Of a stretch of DNA of 15,188 nt, positions 14,953 to 15,188 are shown piece by piece. Origin of the DNA: Candidatus Bathyarchaeota archaeon (GTDB lineage Archaea; Thermoproteota; Bathyarchaeia; RBG-16-48-13; JAGMEO01); the NCBI GenBank assembly GCA_030602965.1, contig JAUVYS010000018.1, forward strand, positions 1 through 15,188, given 5' to 3'. Under the pieces are notes generated by a model. That model saw only the letters and a program-made list of their open reading frames with translations, was not told the DNA's origin and did not search any database. The translations under genes were made by a program, and so were the position numbers. Each line of letters opens with the position of its first letter. The first letter of the stretch is position 1.

Positions 14953-15065
14953 TGCGGCCACCGGGATTTGAATCCGGGTTTCTCCCATCAAAATATTTGA
15001 TGATAGGAGCTTGGGGGGTTTGGGCTAATAGTCTCCCGTCCTAGACCAAGCTAGACCACGGCCGC
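14953..15065 (-). tRNA. Interrupted tRNA gene, isotype unresolved (Gly-like arms)
   Basis: On the minus strand the acceptor strands pair well (GCGGCCG with TGGCCGC, including one G-T), with discriminator A and an encoded CCA at 14950-14952. The D arm GTCT-loop-GGAC has the invariant GG in its loop. The T arm reads CCGGA-TTCAAAT-CCCGG, so the normal G53-C61 pair is an A-C mismatch. Between position 26 and the T arm there are 60 bases where a simple tRNA needs about 23, so roughly 37 bases are extra. GGAG/CTCC can pair, and a strong hairpin CATCAAA-TAT-TTTGATG sits in the extra sequence. One canonical anticodon-loop intron does not give a clean anticodon stem, so two introns or decay are possible. 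Acceptor and D arm resemble archaeal tRNA-Gly. Confidence 0.72.
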
Positions 15066-15188
15066 ATCCAAAAATATGAGTAGCTAACCAGTTGAAATAG
15101 TTTTTGAGATTCTTATTGAAGCCTTTCTGAATGTGGGTTTCCTTAAGGTTTAAGGAGGTGTTTAACGGTTGAGGGTGCGGGACTGAGT
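15066..15188. other. End of window, no supportable gene
   Basis: A strong ribosome-binding-like AAGGAGGTG occurs on the plus strand (15152-15160), but the TTG and GTG codons after it reach a TGA at 15184. On the minus strand, two short frames enter from the right edge and stop within 30-45 nt of it; either could be the tail of a gene outside the window. The A/T-rich stretch just upstream of the tRNA (15066-15110, minus direction) would hold its promoter, without a clear TATA match. Confidence 0.4.

Noticed and set aside
15152..15186. A new plus-strand gene starting after the strong AAGGAGGTG near the window end.
   Set aside because: Every start codon correctly spaced from it reaches a stop within a few codons, inside the window.

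Overview
The window looks archaeal and chromosomal. The proteins are archaeal in type: a GINS subunit with its domains in the Gins23 order, a single MCM, Hel308, clamp-loader small and large subunits, and a UPF0282 metallo-hydrolase. Core promoters look like TATA boxes, and TTG starts are very common. Base composition is moderately AT-rich. Gene content and the gins23-mcm adjacency suit the Thermoproteota side of the Archaea. A Bathyarchaeia-like lineage is my best guess, but it is an inference and not proven by anything here.

Region 1-752 is a scar of past integration. The 3' half of a tRNA-Val(GAC) gene (about 322-366) has no 5' half. On the opposite strand a 70-codon integrase remnant reads through it. 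This is the arrangement left by an SSV-type archaeal integrase. The geometry puts the mobile element to the left of the window and the original chromosome to the right of position 366.

Region 753-4516 holds a DEAD-box RNA helicase (+), then a divergent pair: an MFS transporter (-) and a GT-B glycosyltransferase (+). The glycosyltransferase meets the next operon tail to tail, and the two stop codons share one CTAG.

Region 4513-13735 is a DNA replication and repair island. On the minus strand, gins23, mcm and hel308 form one tight operon, with an ATGA overlap followed by a 17-nt gap. A divergent plus-strand gene encodes a membrane M48 metalloprotease. It is followed by rfcS, rfcL and a small eight-cysteine protein of unknown function. 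These last three genes abut or overlap and look co-transcribed. The MCM and GINS subunits belong to the replicative helicase, RFC loads the PCNA clamp, and Hel308 remodels stalled forks, so the window links helicase, clamp loader and fork repair within about 9 kb.

Region 13736-15188 contains a short AT-rich gap, a UPF0282 metallo-beta-lactamase-fold protein (-), and an unusual interrupted tRNA gene (-) with good acceptor, D and T arms. About 37 extra bases lie between its D arm and T arm. The isotype is unresolved, with tRNA-Gly the nearest match in the D arm and acceptor. The last 120 bases hold no gene I can support.
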